DNA of 39,104 nt from Rhodospirillaceae bacterium (GCA_018660305.1 JABJKO010000338.1:1-39104), one strand, 5' to 3'. Shown: positions 24,170 through 33,117, numbered from the stretch's first letter. The notes: generated by a model not told the origin, from the letters alone. Numbers and translations: made by a program.

Positions 24170-25075
24170 ATGAATATAAGAGACCTCGAATACGCCGTCA
24201 CGGTGGCGGATTTCGGCCATTTCGGCCGCGCCGCCGAGGCCTGTCATGTGAGCCAGCCGGCCCTGAGCGGCCAAATAAAGAAGCTGGAGCAGGAACTGGG
24301 CGTCGATCTGTTCGAGCGCACCAAGCGCAGCGTGCGGGTCACCGACGCTGGTGAAGATATCCTTCGTCTGGCGCGACAGCTCCTGGAGCAGGCGGATGCC
24401 ATCCGGGAAACGGCGGACGCCCTGAAGGATCCTTACGCGGGCCGTTTGCGTCTCGGGATCATCCCGACCATTGGACCTTATCTGACACCGCTTTTACTGC
24501 CGTCGTTGACGCATCATTTGCCACGGCTCGAGCTGACCCTTGTGGAGAGCATGACCCATGTTCTTGAACAGCGATTGGTGGACGGCGACATCGACGCGGC
24601 CATTCTTGCTACGCCGCCGGAGGAGTCCCGGCTTACCGCCATTGCTCTTTATGATGAGCCTTTCTGGATCGCGCTACCCCATGGCCACCGTCTGGAAGCC
24701 GAGGAATCCATCGACGCCGCGGACATCCAGCTGGACGAACTGTTACTGCTGGCGGATGGTCATTGTCTCCGCGACCAGGTGTTGAGTTTCTGCCATCGGG
24801 GTGGGTCGGCGACGAATACCCAGGACACAAGCCTTGCCACCATCCTCGCCCTGGTCGGAGCCGGTGCCGGTGTGACGCTGGTGCCGGCGATCAGCCTGCA
24901 GGGGTCCTGGATGACGGATGCCGGGATCGCCGTGCGGCGGGAAAAGAGCGGCCTGGCGCAACGCACCGTCACGCTGGTTTTCCGTGCGTCCTATCCCCGC
25001 CGGGAAATTCTCGAAAAGCTGGCGGATATTATCTGCGCCATCGTACCGGACACGGTAAATCCGAGCCGCCGCTAA
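24170..25075 (+). CDS. oxyR: Peroxide-sensing LysR-type regulator OxyR
   Basis: The 301-aa LysR-family protein has an N-terminal winged helix (NIRDLEYAVTVADFGHFGRAAEACHVSQPALSGQIKKLE) and a C-terminal sensing domain. The two redox cysteines fall at C199 and C208 (DGHCLRDQVLSFC), the same numbers as in Escherichia coli OxyR, where they form a disulfide on contact with peroxide. The gene is divergent from katA. The operator at 24124-24160 ends just before its ATG, so it should repress itself while activating katA. It is convergent with the PilZ gene, 16 bp away. Confidence 0.95.
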   Translation: MNIRDLEYAVTVADFGHFGRAAEACHVSQPALSGQIKKLEQELGVDLFERTKRSVRVTDAGEDILRLARQLLEQADAIRETADALKDPYAGRLRLGIIPTIGPYLTPLLLPSLTHHLPRLELTLVESMTHVLEQRLVDGDIDAAILATPPEESRLTAIALYDEPFWIALPHGHRLEAEESIDAADIQLDELLLLADGHCLRDQVLSFCHRGGSATNTQDTSLATILALVGAGAGVTLVPAISLQGSWMTDAGIAVRREKSGLAQRTVTLVFRASYPRREILEKLADIICAIVPDTVNPSRR

Positions 25076-25091
25076 CCCTATAGGGCTCTAG

Positions 25092-25469
25092 TTATTCTTC
25101 GCCCTGAAGGCGAAGGATATCTTCGATCATGACGCTTTCATGTTCTTCAGGCGCTTCGATTTCTTCCTGAAGCTGGAGTCCGATTTCAGTGTTCCGAACC
25201 CAGCGAACTTCCGCATCGAAAGTTCCGATTTCGGGCATATGCAGCCTGACCGTAGATTGTTCAAGCTCGAGCGGCTCGAGAGTGCGGATTTTGGTACCTT
25301 TTTTGGACAGGTCGATAATGAAACAAGCGATTCTGTCTCCACCGACTTCCAACTCCCCGGTGCGCACCAGGTGCCTGCGGGGAGAGCCGCGGAATTCCTC
25401 CTGCTCGTCTTCTTCACCGACCAGTTCCAGCAGATTTTCGGGTCTCTGTTTGGGCGCATTCGATGACAT
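25092..25469 (-). CDS. PilZ-domain protein, 125 aa
   Basis: The ATG at 25469 (MSSNAPKQRPENL) has AGAGGA upstream and is preferred to the start at 25493. The PilZ signature for cyclic-di-GMP is present: RRHLVR (R-x3-R type) about residue 30-35 and DLSKKGTKI (D-x-S-x2-G). The rest, HMPEIGTFDAEVRWVRNTEIGLQL, is the usual beta-barrel with the G-L-x-F/L end. The N- and C-terminal tails are acidic (EEDEQEEF; EEIEAPEEHE). It is a single-domain cytoplasmic receptor or adaptor; which process it controls cannot be read from the neighbours. Confidence 0.85.
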   Translation of the reverse strand: MSSNAPKQRPENLLELVGEEDEQEEFRGSPRRHLVRTGELEVGGDRIACFIIDLSKKGTKIRTLEPLELEQSTVRLHMPEIGTFDAEVRWVRNTEIGLQLQEEIEAPEEHESVMIEDILRLQGEE

Positions 25470-25598
25470 GGCGATTCCTCTCAAGATAATCACCCGATGA
25501 GGCGTTTCAGTTCTCGAGCTTGCTGGCCATATGGTTAATAAAGGGTGGACGCTTTCTTCAAGCGGTGCCGGTTGCGCCGGGCAATCTTCTGTTACGTG

Positions 25599-26516
25599 TT
25601 ACGCCACCCCGTATCTTTGCGCCATGGCGTCGAAGAACCCTTCGGCTTCCAGCGAGTCATGGATGCTTTCGTCCATATAATCCTTGAGACTGCCCCGCCC
25701 ACCGGACACCTCGACCGTTGCAATAACGTTTTCGCCGCCCTCGCGGGTAACTTCGGCATTCATCGGTGTGTAGGCTTTGAAGTTGTCGTAGGTGATGTCG
25801 AGGTTTTTCCGGTCGGTGATGTTGAGCGCCCTGGCCATGATTTCCTTGGCGCGGTCGGCATCGGTCACCGCCAGGTAATTGCCTTCGACGATGGCCCGCA
25901 TGCCGCGCAGGACCGTGTCGCGGTTGGTGGCGAGAAACGCCTTGTCGACCACCAGCCCGCTATAAAGCCACGGGATGCGGTCGGCCAGCATGTCGCTGAT
26001 GGCATGGATACCCTCGGCATAGGCTTCGCTGCGATAGGGTTCACCCAGCATGGAAGCCGACACCTCGCCGCTGCGTATATAAGGCAGGCGCAGCGTGCCG
26101 ATTTCCTTGAGTGTCACGTCATTGCGCGACAGCCCGAGCCGTTCGAGCGCGACAATTGTGGAAAGTTCGCTTTCCGACCCCGCGCTGCTGATGCCCACCG
26201 TACGGCCTTTTAGTTGGTCCGCGGACGTGATGCCGGGGGCCGCGAAAAGAGTCGAGCGGATGACGTTGCTCAACGAGCCGATGGTCACCACGTCGAAGCC
26301 GGCGGCGTTGGCGCGGACCACCGATGACATGCCGATATGCATGAGCTGGATACGGCCTTCCGAGAGCGCCGGGCCGGTCTGCGAGCCGCCGACCATCTTG
26401 ACGATCTCGAAATCGAGCCCGTTTGCCTCGAACAATCCGGCGGCATCCGCCATATAGATGGCGAAAAACGTATTGGCGGGTGATGCTTCGCCAATCTTGA
26501 AGATTATTCCAGCCAT
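25599..26516 (-). CDS. NMT1/SsuA-type substrate-binding protein without signal peptide
   Basis: The 305-aa protein has the type-2 periplasmic binding fold: FKIGEASPANTFFAIYMADAAGLFEANGLDFEIVKM, then the family segment SADQLKGRTVGISSAGSESE, and a C-terminal YDNFKAYTPMNAEVTREG. Such proteins deliver sulfonates, nitrate-like or thiamine precursors to ABC transporters. Here the N-terminus begins MAGIIFKIGEA with no signal peptide, and no permease or ATPase gene is adjacent. It may be a cytoplasmic enzyme-like or sensor relative, or the signal has been lost; the frame does not extend upstream. It is divergent from the sigma54-driven ORF at 26824. Ligand unknown. Confidence 0.78.
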   Translation of the reverse strand: MAGIIFKIGEASPANTFFAIYMADAAGLFEANGLDFEIVKMVGGSQTGPALSEGRIQLMHIGMSSVVRANAAGFDVVTIGSLSNVIRSTLFAAPGITSADQLKGRTVGISSAGSESELSTIVALERLGLSRNDVTLKEIGTLRLPYIRSGEVSASMLGEPYRSEAYAEGIHAISDMLADRIPWLYSGLVVDKAFLATNRDTVLRGMRAIVEGNYLAVTDADRAKEIMARALNITDRKNLDITYDNFKAYTPMNAEVTREGGENVIATVEVSGGRGSLKDYMDESIHDSLEAEGFFDAMAQRYGVA

Positions 26517-26619
26517 ACGGCGATACTCCCTGTTTTTATAACGATAATGGTCGTTTTTATGAGGCTACGTGTCGCATTGGGCTTCACCGGCGTCAACATC
26601 CCCTGGCATTAACACTTGC

Positions 26620-26640
26620 CTGTCGGTGGATTTTACAGTT
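26620..26640 (+). promoter_or_regulatory. Putative enhancer-binding-protein site, copy B1
   Basis: CTGTCGGTGGATTTTACAGTT is the second member of the 21-bp dyad family (CYGT-N11-ACAG). It lies 51 bp, about five helical turns, from copy B2. Between them is a perfect inverted repeat TTTTGGGC/GCCCAAAA (26640-26661). Its centre is about 149 bp upstream of the predicted start of the promoter at 26752. Confidence 0.6.
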
Positions 26641-26670
26641 TTTGGGCAAAACGGCCCAAAACGCTAAAAA

Positions 26671-26691
26671 CTGTCGGTAAACTTTACAGTT
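26671..26691 (+). promoter_or_regulatory. Putative enhancer-binding-protein site, copy B2
   Basis: CTGTCGGTAAACTTTACAGTT differs from copy B1 at three positions and from copy A (3845) at four. It is centred about 98 bp upstream of the predicted start, the same distance as copy A from its promoter (97 bp). Confidence 0.65.
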
Positions 26692-26751
26692 AACGGACTG
26701 GGCCCCCATGACCGGCCGGCTAAGTCTCTGAAATCGAACAAGACCCGAAAG

Positions 26752-26769
26752 TTGGCATGGTTCTTGCAT
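26752..26769 (+). promoter_or_regulatory. Sigma54 (RpoN) -24/-12 promoter for the 69-aa ORF
   Basis: TTGGCATGGTTCTTGCAT has GG at 26754-26755 and GC at 26766-26767 with the required 10-bp separation. It differs from the promoter at 3925 by a single base, including an identical spacer. The predicted transcript begins near 26779. The 307-bp gap 26517-26823 also contains enhancer sites B1 and B2 and the start region of the divergent binding-protein gene. Confidence 0.8.
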
Positions 26770-26823
26770 GAGTAGCGCCAAAGGAACCCCGTGCGACTGC
26801 CGCGCGGGGCACTGGAGGCCAAA

Positions 26824-27033
26824 ATGGAACGGGATGATAAACAGAAGCCGGGAGAAATCGCGTGGGTGGTCACGTCGGACGCGCGCATGCTGCCGGTCTA
26901 TCTGAGTGGGTCATTGAGATACGCCGTCCCGTGCCCGAGACCCATCGTATCCACCCGACAGCGCCGGCCGTTTTCCCGGAATACGCAGTCCCTTGTCCCC
27001 CTGTCCCTTCGCACGGCGCATCGCGACCGCTAA
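26824..27033 (+). CDS. Small ORF under sigma54 promoter, 69 aa, unknown
   Basis: The ATG has a strong GGAGG (26814-26818) five bases upstream and lies about 45 nt after the predicted sigma54 transcript start. The product begins MERDDKQKPGEIAWVVTSDA, is basic in the second half (RQRRPFSR) and lacks a membrane segment, signal peptide or known motif. It has one cysteine. No homology is recognised. The C-terminal half has a composition like non-coding GC-rich sequence, so a shorter or frame-altered product cannot be excluded. No modification gene lies beside it; ffh follows after 164 bp. The promoter and ribosome site are the main support for coding. Confidence 0.5.
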   Translation: MERDDKQKPGEIAWVVTSDARMLPVYLSGSLRYAVPCPRPIVSTRQRRPFSRNTQSLVPLSLRTAHRDR

Positions 27034-27197
27034 TTCTGGTTTCTCCCACTTTCGCTTGACTTTGCGCCGTCCAGGCGTCAGTTTCCCGCCACCCAGAGGC
27101 AATTGTATGAGTTTGCCACGCCCTAGGGTGTCCATCGGTCCGCGAGTGTCGCGCACCGGTGCGTTTCGCGTTGTGGGGAATATGAGCCGGAAGCTGA

Positions 27198-28547
27198 ATG
27201 TTCGAGTCACTTAGCAATCGCCTGAATGACGTCTTCGACAAGCTGAAGAAGCGCGGCGCGCTGTCCGAGGCCGATGTCACGGCGGCCCTGCGCGAAATCC
27301 GGGTCGCCCTGCTCGAGGCCGATGTCGCCCTGCCGGTGGTAAAGGACTTCATCGAGGCGGTGCGCGAGCGCGCCGTCGGTGAGGAAGTGACCCGCAGCGT
27401 CACGCCGGGTCAGATGGTGATCAAGATAGTCAATGATCACCTGACGGAGATGCTGGGTGGTGATTCCGTCGAGATCAATCTGGCGGCGACACCGCCGGTG
27501 GCCATCATGATGGTCGGGCTGCAGGGTTCCGGTAAGACCACCACCACGGCAAAGCTCGCGCTGCATCTGCGCGACCGTTATCGCAAGAAGACGCTGATGG
27601 CGTCGCTCGATGTACGCCGTCCGGCAGCGCAGCAGCAATTGAAAGTTCTCGGCGAGGAAACCACCATCGCGACGCTTCCGGTGGTGCCGCTGGAGACGCC
27701 GGAGCTAATTGCCAGGCGCGCCATGGACACCGCCCGCAAGGAAGGGTTCGACGTTGTCCTGCTTGACACGGCGGGCCGGCTTCATATCGACGACGAGCTG
27801 ATGAAAGAGGCGGCGTCGATCCACGAATTATCAAAACCGGTGGAGACCCTATTCGTGGCCGATGCCATGACCGGTCAGGATGCGGTCATTGCGGCCAAGG
27901 CGTTTCACGATTCGGTCCATGTCACCGGTATCGTGCTGACCCGCATCGACGGCGATGCGCGCGGCGGCGCGGCCCTGTCGGTCAAGGCGGTGACCGGCTG
28001 CCCCATCAAGCTGCTGGGTACCGGCGAAAAGATGGATGCGCTCGAAGTGTTCCATCCCGAGCGCATCGCGTCGCGCATTTTGGGCATGGGCGACGTGGTG
28101 ACCCTGGTCGAGAAGGCCCAGGAGAACATCGATGAAGAGGACGCGGAAAAACTCGCCGCCAGGATCCAGAAAGGCCAGTTCGATTTCGAGGATTTCGCCA
28201 GCCAGCTGCGCCAGGTCCGCAAGATGGGCGGCATGGGTGGTATCATGGGCATGCTGCCCGGTGTCGGCAAAATCAAGAACCAGATGGCGGGCGCCAATAT
28301 CGATGATAAGGCGCTGGCGCGGCAGGAAGCGATCATTCTGTCCATGACGCCGAAGGAACGCCGCAACCCCAAGGTCTTTAACGGCTCGCGCCGCAAGCGG
28401 ATCGCGGCCGGCTCCGGCACGTCCGTGCAGGAGGTCAACCGATTGCTCAAACAGTTCACGGAAATGAGCAAGATGATGAAGCGTATGAACAAGCTCGGCA
28501 AGAAAGGCATGATGCGACAAGGACTCGCAGGCTTGATGCCGAGATAA
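27198..28547 (+). CDS. ffh: Signal recognition particle protein Ffh
   Basis: The 449-aa GTPase binds signal sequences with 4.5S RNA and docks on FtsY. The N domain begins MFESLSNRLNDVFDKLKKRGAL. The G domain has the P-loop GLQGSGKTTTTAKLA, DVRRPAAQQQL, DTAGRLH and a G4 motif TRIDGDARGG, where the usual lysine of TKxD is arginine, as often in alphaproteobacteria. The methionine-rich M domain has MGGMGGIMGMLPG and EMSKMMKRMNKLGKKGMM. It heads the cluster ffh-rpsP-rimM-trmD-rplS, but a long hairpin (28566-28635) separates it from rpsP. The partner gene ftsY is in the same window. A GGAAG ribosome site precedes the ATG. Confidence 0.97.
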   Translation: MFESLSNRLNDVFDKLKKRGALSEADVTAALREIRVALLEADVALPVVKDFIEAVRERAVGEEVTRSVTPGQMVIKIVNDHLTEMLGGDSVEINLAATPPVAIMMVGLQGSGKTTTTAKLALHLRDRYRKKTLMASLDVRRPAAQQQLKVLGEETTIATLPVVPLETPELIARRAMDTARKEGFDVVLLDTAGRLHIDDELMKEAASIHELSKPVETLFVADAMTGQDAVIAAKAFHDSVHVTGIVLTRIDGDARGGAALSVKAVTGCPIKLLGTGEKMDALEVFHPERIASRILGMGDVVTLVEKAQENIDEEDAEKLAARIQKGQFDFEDFASQLRQVRKMGGMGGIMGMLPGVGKIKNQMAGANIDDKALARQEAIILSMTPKERRNPKVFNGSRRKRIAAGSGTSVQEVNRLLKQFTEMSKMMKRMNKLGKKGMMRQGLAGLMPR

Positions 28548-28565
28548 ACTCTGAATTATGCGGCA

Positions 28566-28635
28566 CCGGCCCGCTCCCCCACCCGACCACCCACAGGGTA
28601 CTGACGATGGGTGGTCGGGTGGGGGAGCGGGCCGG
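28566..28635. repeat. Perfect 28-bp inverted repeat (hairpin) between ffh and rpsP
   Basis: Left arm 28566-28593 and right arm 28608-28635 are perfectly complementary over 28 bp, with a 14-nt loop. The left arm starts CCGGCCCGCTCCCCCACCCG. No T-run follows, so it is not a simple terminator. The last 19 bases of the window (39086-39104) match the left arm at 17 of 19 positions, which shows that the sequence is dispersed. In RNA it would form a very stable hairpin that could uncouple ffh from rpsP expression. Confidence 0.8.
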
Positions 28636-28676
28636 AACCGGACTTTGAATTCAAAACGAAAGGACTGAAGTAAATC

Positions 28677-29198
28677 ATGGCATTGAAGATTAGATTATCC
28701 AGGGGTGGCGCGAAGAAACGCCCGTTTTACCGTATCGTCGTCGCCGATTCGCGCAGCCCGCGTGACGGCCGCTTTATCGAGCGTGTCGGTGTCTACAATC
28801 CGATGCTGGCCAAGGACAGCCCGGACCGCATCAAGTTTGACGCCGAGCGCATCAAGCATTGGATGTCCCATGGCGCGATCCCCAGCGACCGGGTCGCGAA
28901 ATTCCTTGGCATGGCGGAAATCCTGCCCATGCCGGTGCCGCGTGACCAGACCAAACAGCATCTGCCCAAGGCCAAGGCGCAGGAGCGTCTGAAGGAAGCG
29001 GAAGAGGCTGCCAAGGCCGCCGCTGCCGCCCCGGCTGAAGAACCCGCCGAAGAAGCTGCTCCCGCCGAAGAGGCTGCGCCGGAAGAGGAAGCTGCCCCCG
29101 CCGAGGAGGCCGCTCCTGCCGAGGAAGCCGCTCCCGCCGAGGAGGCTGCGCCTGAAGAAGCGGCTGCCGATGACGGCGAGGCAGAGAAGAAGGAGTAA
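28677..29198 (+). CDS. rpsP: Ribosomal protein bS16 with acidic Ala/Glu tail
   Basis: The first about 85 residues are the standard small-subunit protein S16 ([20 protein letters not shown], then [19 protein letters not shown]). The protein continues to 173 aa with a C-terminal low-complexity tail made of repeated [11 protein letters not shown] units (about residues 115-170), ending in EAEKKE. Tails of this kind occur on some alphaproteobacterial S16 proteins; this one is long. The repeats at 29035-29165 are GC-rich and could expand or contract. It is followed by rimM and trmD, the usual order. Confidence 0.96.
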   Translation: MALKIRLSRGGAKKRPFYRIVVADSRSPRDGRFIERVGVYNPMLAKDSPDRIKFDAERIKHWMSHGAIPSDRVAKFLGMAEILPMPVPRDQTKQHLPKAKAQERLKEAEEAAKAAAAAPAEEPAEEAAPAEEAAPEEEAAPAEEAAPAEEAAPAEEAAPEEAAADDGEAEKKE

Positions 29199-29207
29199 CC
29201 GCGACGC

Positions 29208-29783
29208 TTGGGGAACGATCTTAAGGTGGCCCCCGATCCGGATAGCCGTGTTTGTATCGGCCGCATCGCCGGCGGGCATGGCATCAAGGGCTGGGTGCGG
29301 ATTACCAGCTACACCGAGGACCCCAGGAATATCGGCGCGTATGGACCGGTTAGTGATGAGACAGGCGAACGCATGTTCGAATTAGAGGTCATGAGTATGG
29401 CGAAGGCGCATGTCCTGGCCCGCATCCCGGGCATTGGGGACCGCAACGCCGCGGACGCGCTCCGCGGCGTGCGCCTGTTCGTGCCCCGTGACCGCCTGCC
29501 GGCCCCTGAAGAGGACGAGTTCTATCACGACGATCTGATTGGCCTGTCAGCCGAAACCACCGAAGGCGCGGCGCTCGGCACAATCCTGTCGGTGCAGGAA
29601 TTCGGCTCCGGCCCCATGCTGGAAATCGGTAAGAAGCGCGGGCGCACCCTGCTGGTGCCGTTTACCCGGGAAATCGTGCCGATAATCGATCTGGCGGCCG
29701 GGCGTGTCGCCATCGAGCCGGTGCATGGATTGCTCGATCCGGTGGGTAAGCCGGAAGAGGAGGCCGATCATGGAGCGTGCTGA
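29208..29783 (+). CDS. rimM: Ribosome maturation factor RimM
   Basis: RimM helps assemble the head of the 30S subunit and binds S19. The N-terminal part has [25 protein letters not shown] and [10 protein letters not shown]; the C-terminal PRC-barrel part has [23 protein letters not shown] and [20 protein letters not shown]. The start is uncertain: TTG at 29208 with AAGGAG about 12 bases upstream, or GTG at 29226 with GGGGA upstream; no ATG fits. Length about 185-191 aa is normal. It overlaps trmD by 14 bp. Confidence 0.94.
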   Translation: MGNDLKVAPDPDSRVCIGRIAGGHGIKGWVRITSYTEDPRNIGAYGPVSDETGERMFELEVMSMAKAHVLARIPGIGDRNAADALRGVRLFVPRDRLPAPEEDEFYHDDLIGLSAETTEGAALGTILSVQEFGSGPMLEIGKKRGRTLLVPFTREIVPIIDLAAGRVAIEPVHGLLDPVGKPEEEADHGAC

Positions 29784-30495
29784 CTCTCTTCCCGTCTGGA
29801 CGGCCCGCGTGCTGACCCTGTTCCCCGAAATGTTTCCCGGGCCGCTGGGCTATTCGCTGGCCGGCAGGGCGCTGCAGGACGGGATCTGGTCGTTGCAGAC
29901 AACTCAGATTAGGTCCTACGCGAGCGACAAGCACGCCACCGTGGACGGCGCTCCGTTTGGCGGCGGGCCGGGCATGGTCATGCGGGCCGACGTGGTCGAT
30001 GCCGCCATCGAGGCGGCGGGGCCCAGGACCCGTCCTATATATTTGACGCCGCGCGGCGCACTACTCACCCAGGATCGGGTACGGGCGCTCGCCAGCGATC
30101 CCGAAATCACCATCCTGTGCGGCCGGTTCGAAGGCATCGACGAGCGCGTCATCGAACAGCGCGGCCTGGAGCAGATCAGCGTCGGCGATTTCGTTCTGTC
30201 CGGCGGCGAACCCGCGGCTCTGGTGCTGATCGATGCCTGTGTGCGGCTGCTGCCCGGCGTCATCGGCAAGACCGAGTCGCTGACCGATGAAAGTTTCGAG
30301 GGGGGATTACTGGAATACCCCCACTACACGCGCCCCGAGACCTGGCGCGGCAAGGCGGTGCCCGAGCTATTGCTGAGCGGACACCATGAGCGAATTCAGG
30401 ATTGGCGGCGTGAGGCTGCCGAACGTATTACGCGGGAACGGCGTCCGGACCTTTGGGCCCGGTACCAGGAACGCATGACTGCAGTGAAGGATTAA
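29770..30495 (+). CDS. trmD: tRNA (guanine37-N1)-methyltransferase TrmD
   Basis: TrmD methylates G37 next to the anticodon and prevents frameshifts. The ATG at 29770 ([23 protein letters not shown]) has GAGGAGG upstream and is chosen over 29704, which overlaps rimM further. SPOUT-knot motifs are visible: [25 protein letters not shown] and [19 protein letters not shown]. The C-terminal part has [19 protein letters not shown]. 241 aa, normal size. It lies between rimM and rplS as in most proteobacteria. Confidence 0.96.
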   Translation: MERADSLPVWTARVLTLFPEMFPGPLGYSLAGRALQDGIWSLQTTQIRSYASDKHATVDGAPFGGGPGMVMRADVVDAAIEAAGPRTRPIYLTPRGALLTQDRVRALASDPEITILCGRFEGIDERVIEQRGLEQISVGDFVLSGGEPAALVLIDACVRLLPGVIGKTESLTDESFEGGLLEYPHYTRPETWRGKAVPELLLSGHHERIQDWRREAAERITRERRPDLWARYQERMTAVKD

Positions 30496-30499
30496 GATC

Positions 30500-30973
30500 A
30501 TGAATATTATCGAACAAATCGAACAGGAACAGATTGCCAAGCTGACGGGCGGTGAGGCGGTTCCTGAATTCGGTGCCGGTGACACCCTGCGCATCCACGT
30601 GAAAGTGGTCGAAGGAACCCGCGAGCGTGTGCAGATCTTCGAGGGTGTTTGCATCGCCCGGAAGAACTCGGAACTCAACTCCTCCTTTACGGTGCGCAAG
30701 ATTTCCTACGGCGAAGGGGTCGAGCGGGTCTTCCCGCTGTATTCGCCGCGCATCGAACGGATCGAAGTGGTGCGCCGCGGCGTCGTAAAACGGGCCAAGC
30801 TCTATTATCTGCGTGGTCTGCGCGGCAAGCGGGCCCGCATCGCCGAAAAGGTCGAACGCCGGATGGGCGCTGCTACCATGGCCAAGAAAGACGAGGTTGC
30901 CGTTGCGTCCGATGAGGCTGTCGAGCAGGTAGCGGTAACGGAAACGCCGGCAGAGGAAGCCAAATCGGAGTAA
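30500..30973 (+). CDS. rplS: Ribosomal protein bL19
   Basis: The first about 115 residues are the large-subunit protein L19, located at the 30S-50S interface: [47 protein letters not shown] and [20 protein letters not shown], then [15 protein letters not shown]. The protein extends to 157 aa with an acidic Val/Ala/Glu tail after the core ([16 protein letters not shown]), similar in style to the S16 tail in this operon. It starts 4 bp after trmD. A hairpin separates it from leuC. Confidence 0.96.
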   Translation: MNIIEQIEQEQIAKLTGGEAVPEFGAGDTLRIHVKVVEGTRERVQIFEGVCIARKNSELNSSFTVRKISYGEGVERVFPLYSPRIERIEVVRRGVVKRAKLYYLRGLRGKRARIAEKVERRMGAATMAKKDEVAVASDEAVEQVAVTETPAEEAKSE

Positions 30974-30993
30974 GGACTCTAAGGGATGACGCT

Positions 30994-31020
30994 GCCACCG
31001 ACCGTAAAAACGGCGGTGGC
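30994..31020 (+). other. Hairpin between rplS and leuC
   Basis: GCCACC-GA-CCGT and ACGG-C-GGTGGC form a 10-bp stem with a small bulge and an AAAA loop. No T-run follows, so it may be an RNA-processing or attenuation structure between the ribosomal and leucine genes. Confidence 0.45.
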
Positions 31021-31043
31021 CATGAGGAAAGGGAGAAAGCGTA

Positions 31044-32462
31044 ATGTCGCAGCCAAAGACGCTGTTCGATAAGATCTGGGAAAGCCATTTGGTGGATGTT
31101 CAGGACGATGGCACCTGTCTCATCTATATCGATCGCCAGCTCATTCATGAAATCACCAGCGCCCAGGCCTTCGACGGTCTGCGGGAATCCGGGCGCAAGG
31201 CGCGCCGGCCCGAGGCCAATATCTGCGTGCCGGATCACAACGTACCGACCACGCCGGGCCGCGGTGAAATTGCCGATATCGATAACGAGGATTCGCGCAT
31301 CCAGCTTGAGGTTCTCGAGGCGAACGCCAAGGAATTCGGCCTTCCCTATTTCCCCATCAACGATATTCGTCAGGGCATCGTCCATGTGATCGGTCCCGAG
31401 CAGGGCTTTACCCAGCCCGGTGTCACGCTGGTCTGTGGTGACTCCCACACCGCGACCCATGGCGCGTTCGGCGCGCTGGCCTTTGGTATCGGCACCTCCG
31501 AAGTGGAACATGTGCTGGCGACCCAGACTCTGATCCAGCGCCCGGCCAAGAACATGCGCGTCACCGTCAACGGCGCCATGCCGTTCGGCTGCACCGCCAA
31601 GGATCTGATCCTGGCCATCATCGGCGAGATCGGCACCGCCGGCGGCACCGGCCATGTGATCGAGTTCGCCGGTGATGCCATCATGGATCTTTCCATGGAA
31701 GGCCGCATGACGGTGTGCAACATGACCATCGAGGGCGGCGCCCGTGCCGGGCTTGTGGCGCCTGATGAGAAGACTTTTGAGTATGTGAAAGGCCGCGCGC
31801 AGTCGCCCAAGGGCGCGCAGTGGGAACAGGCCGTCGCCTACTGGAAGACCCTGCCGTCCGACCCCGGCGCCAAATACGACACCGAGGTGACGCTGGATAC
31901 CAAGGATATCGAGCCGCAGGTCACCTGGGGCACCAGCCCGCAGGACGAGATCGGGATTTCCGGCAACGTCCCCAATCCGGCTGACGCAGGCGATGAAGAC
32001 ACCCGCAAGGCGATCCAGGCGTCCCTCGATTACATGGGTCTCGAAGCGGGCACCGCCATGACTGATATCCCGGTGGACAAGGTGTTCATCGGGTCCTGCA
32101 CCAATTCGCGTATCGAGGACATGCGCGCCGCCGCCGCGGTCGCCAAGGGCCGCAAGGTCGCCGATAGCGTCCGGGCGCTGGTGGTGCCGGGGTCCGGTCT
32201 GGTCAAGGCACAGGCCGAAGAAGAAGGCCTCGACAAGATCTTTACCGAGGCCGGATTCGAGTGGCGTGAGCCGGGCTGTTCCATGTGTCTCGCCATGAAC
32301 GGCGATCAGCTGGAGCCGGGCGAACGGTCTGCGTCGACCTCCAACCGTAACTTCCAGGGCCGTCAGGGTCCCGGCGGGCGCACCCATCTGGTCAGCCCTC
32401 CCATGGCCGCCGCGGCCGCCATCGAAGGCCGTCTGGCCGATGTCCGCGACATGATGAAGTAG
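31044..32462 (+). CDS. leuC: 3-isopropylmalate dehydratase large subunit LeuC
   Basis: LeuC with LeuD isomerises 2- to 3-isopropylmalate in leucine synthesis. The 472-aa protein is an aconitase relative; the 4Fe-4S ligands are C352 ([13 protein letters not shown]) and C412-SM-C415 (GCSMCLAMN). The start has [17 protein letters not shown], and [30 protein letters not shown] and [20 protein letters not shown] are family signatures. A GGGAG ribosome site precedes the ATG. leuD follows 12 bp downstream. Linkage to rplS is common in alphaproteobacteria. Confidence 0.97.
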   Translation: MSQPKTLFDKIWESHLVDVQDDGTCLIYIDRQLIHEITSAQAFDGLRESGRKARRPEANICVPDHNVPTTPGRGEIADIDNEDSRIQLEVLEANAKEFGLPYFPINDIRQGIVHVIGPEQGFTQPGVTLVCGDSHTATHGAFGALAFGIGTSEVEHVLATQTLIQRPAKNMRVTVNGAMPFGCTAKDLILAIIGEIGTAGGTGHVIEFAGDAIMDLSMEGRMTVCNMTIEGGARAGLVAPDEKTFEYVKGRAQSPKGAQWEQAVAYWKTLPSDPGAKYDTEVTLDTKDIEPQVTWGTSPQDEIGISGNVPNPADAGDEDTRKAIQASLDYMGLEAGTAMTDIPVDKVFIGSCTNSRIEDMRAAAAVAKGRKVADSVRALVVPGSGLVKAQAEEEGLDKIFTEAGFEWREPGCSMCLAMNGDQLEPGERSASTSNRNFQGRQGPGGRTHLVSPPMAAAAAIEGRLADVRDMMK

Positions 32463-32474
32463 GGGAGAGAGACA

Positions 32475-33089
32475 ATGGAAAAATTCACCGCCCTCACCGC
32501 CGTTGCCGCACCCATCGATATCGTCAATTGCGATACCGACCGCATCATCCCGGCGCGGTTCCTCAAGACCATCAAGCGCACCGGTCTTGGCAAGAACCTG
32601 TTCAACGATCTGCGCTACAACGCGGACGGCTCGGAGAATCCGGATTTCGTGCTCAACAAGCCGGCCTATCGCAACGCGCAGATTCTCGTCGCCGCCCATA
32701 ATTTCGGGTGCGGTTCGTCACGCGAGCACGCCCCCTGGGCGCTGGACGATTTCGGTATCAAATGCGTGATCTCCACCGATTTCGCCGACATCTTCTATTC
32801 CAACAGCTTCAAGAACGGCATGCTGCTGATCAAGGTCACGCCCGCCGAACTGGAAAAGCTGATGGAGGATGCCGAGCGTGGCGCCAACGCGACGCTCACC
32901 GTCAATCTTGAAGATCAGGAAATCACCGGCCCCGATGGCGGCACCATCAAGTTCGATCTCGATCCGTTCATGAAGCATTGTCTCCTGAACGGCCTCGACG
33001 ATATCGGGCTGACCATGCAAAAGGGTGAAAAAATAGACACCTACGAAGGCAAACAGAAAGCGGGTCAGCCCTGGCTGTACGCGTCATAA
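32475..33089 (+). CDS. leuD: 3-isopropylmalate dehydratase small subunit LeuD
   Basis: The 204-aa swivel-domain subunit pairs with LeuC. It starts [31 protein letters not shown] and holds the substrate-binding segment [20 protein letters not shown], then [13 protein letters not shown]. Length is normal for the bacterial form. The ATG has GGGGAGAGAGACA upstream. A strong rho-independent terminator at 33118 ends the operon. Confidence 0.97.
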   Translation: MEKFTALTAVAAPIDIVNCDTDRIIPARFLKTIKRTGLGKNLFNDLRYNADGSENPDFVLNKPAYRNAQILVAAHNFGCGSSREHAPWALDDFGIKCVISTDFADIFYSNSFKNGMLLIKVTPAELEKLMEDAERGANATLTVNLEDQEITGPDGGTIKFDLDPFMKHCLLNGLDDIGLTMQKGEKIDTYEGKQKAGQPWLYAS

Positions 33090-33117
33090 CAATAAGCAAC
33101 AACAAGCATTAAAATCA

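Noticed and set aside
30873..32699. 608-codon open frame on the minus strand across leuC
   Set aside because: It mirrors the strongly recognised leuC on the plus strand; long antisense frames are expected in GC-rich codon-biased genes.
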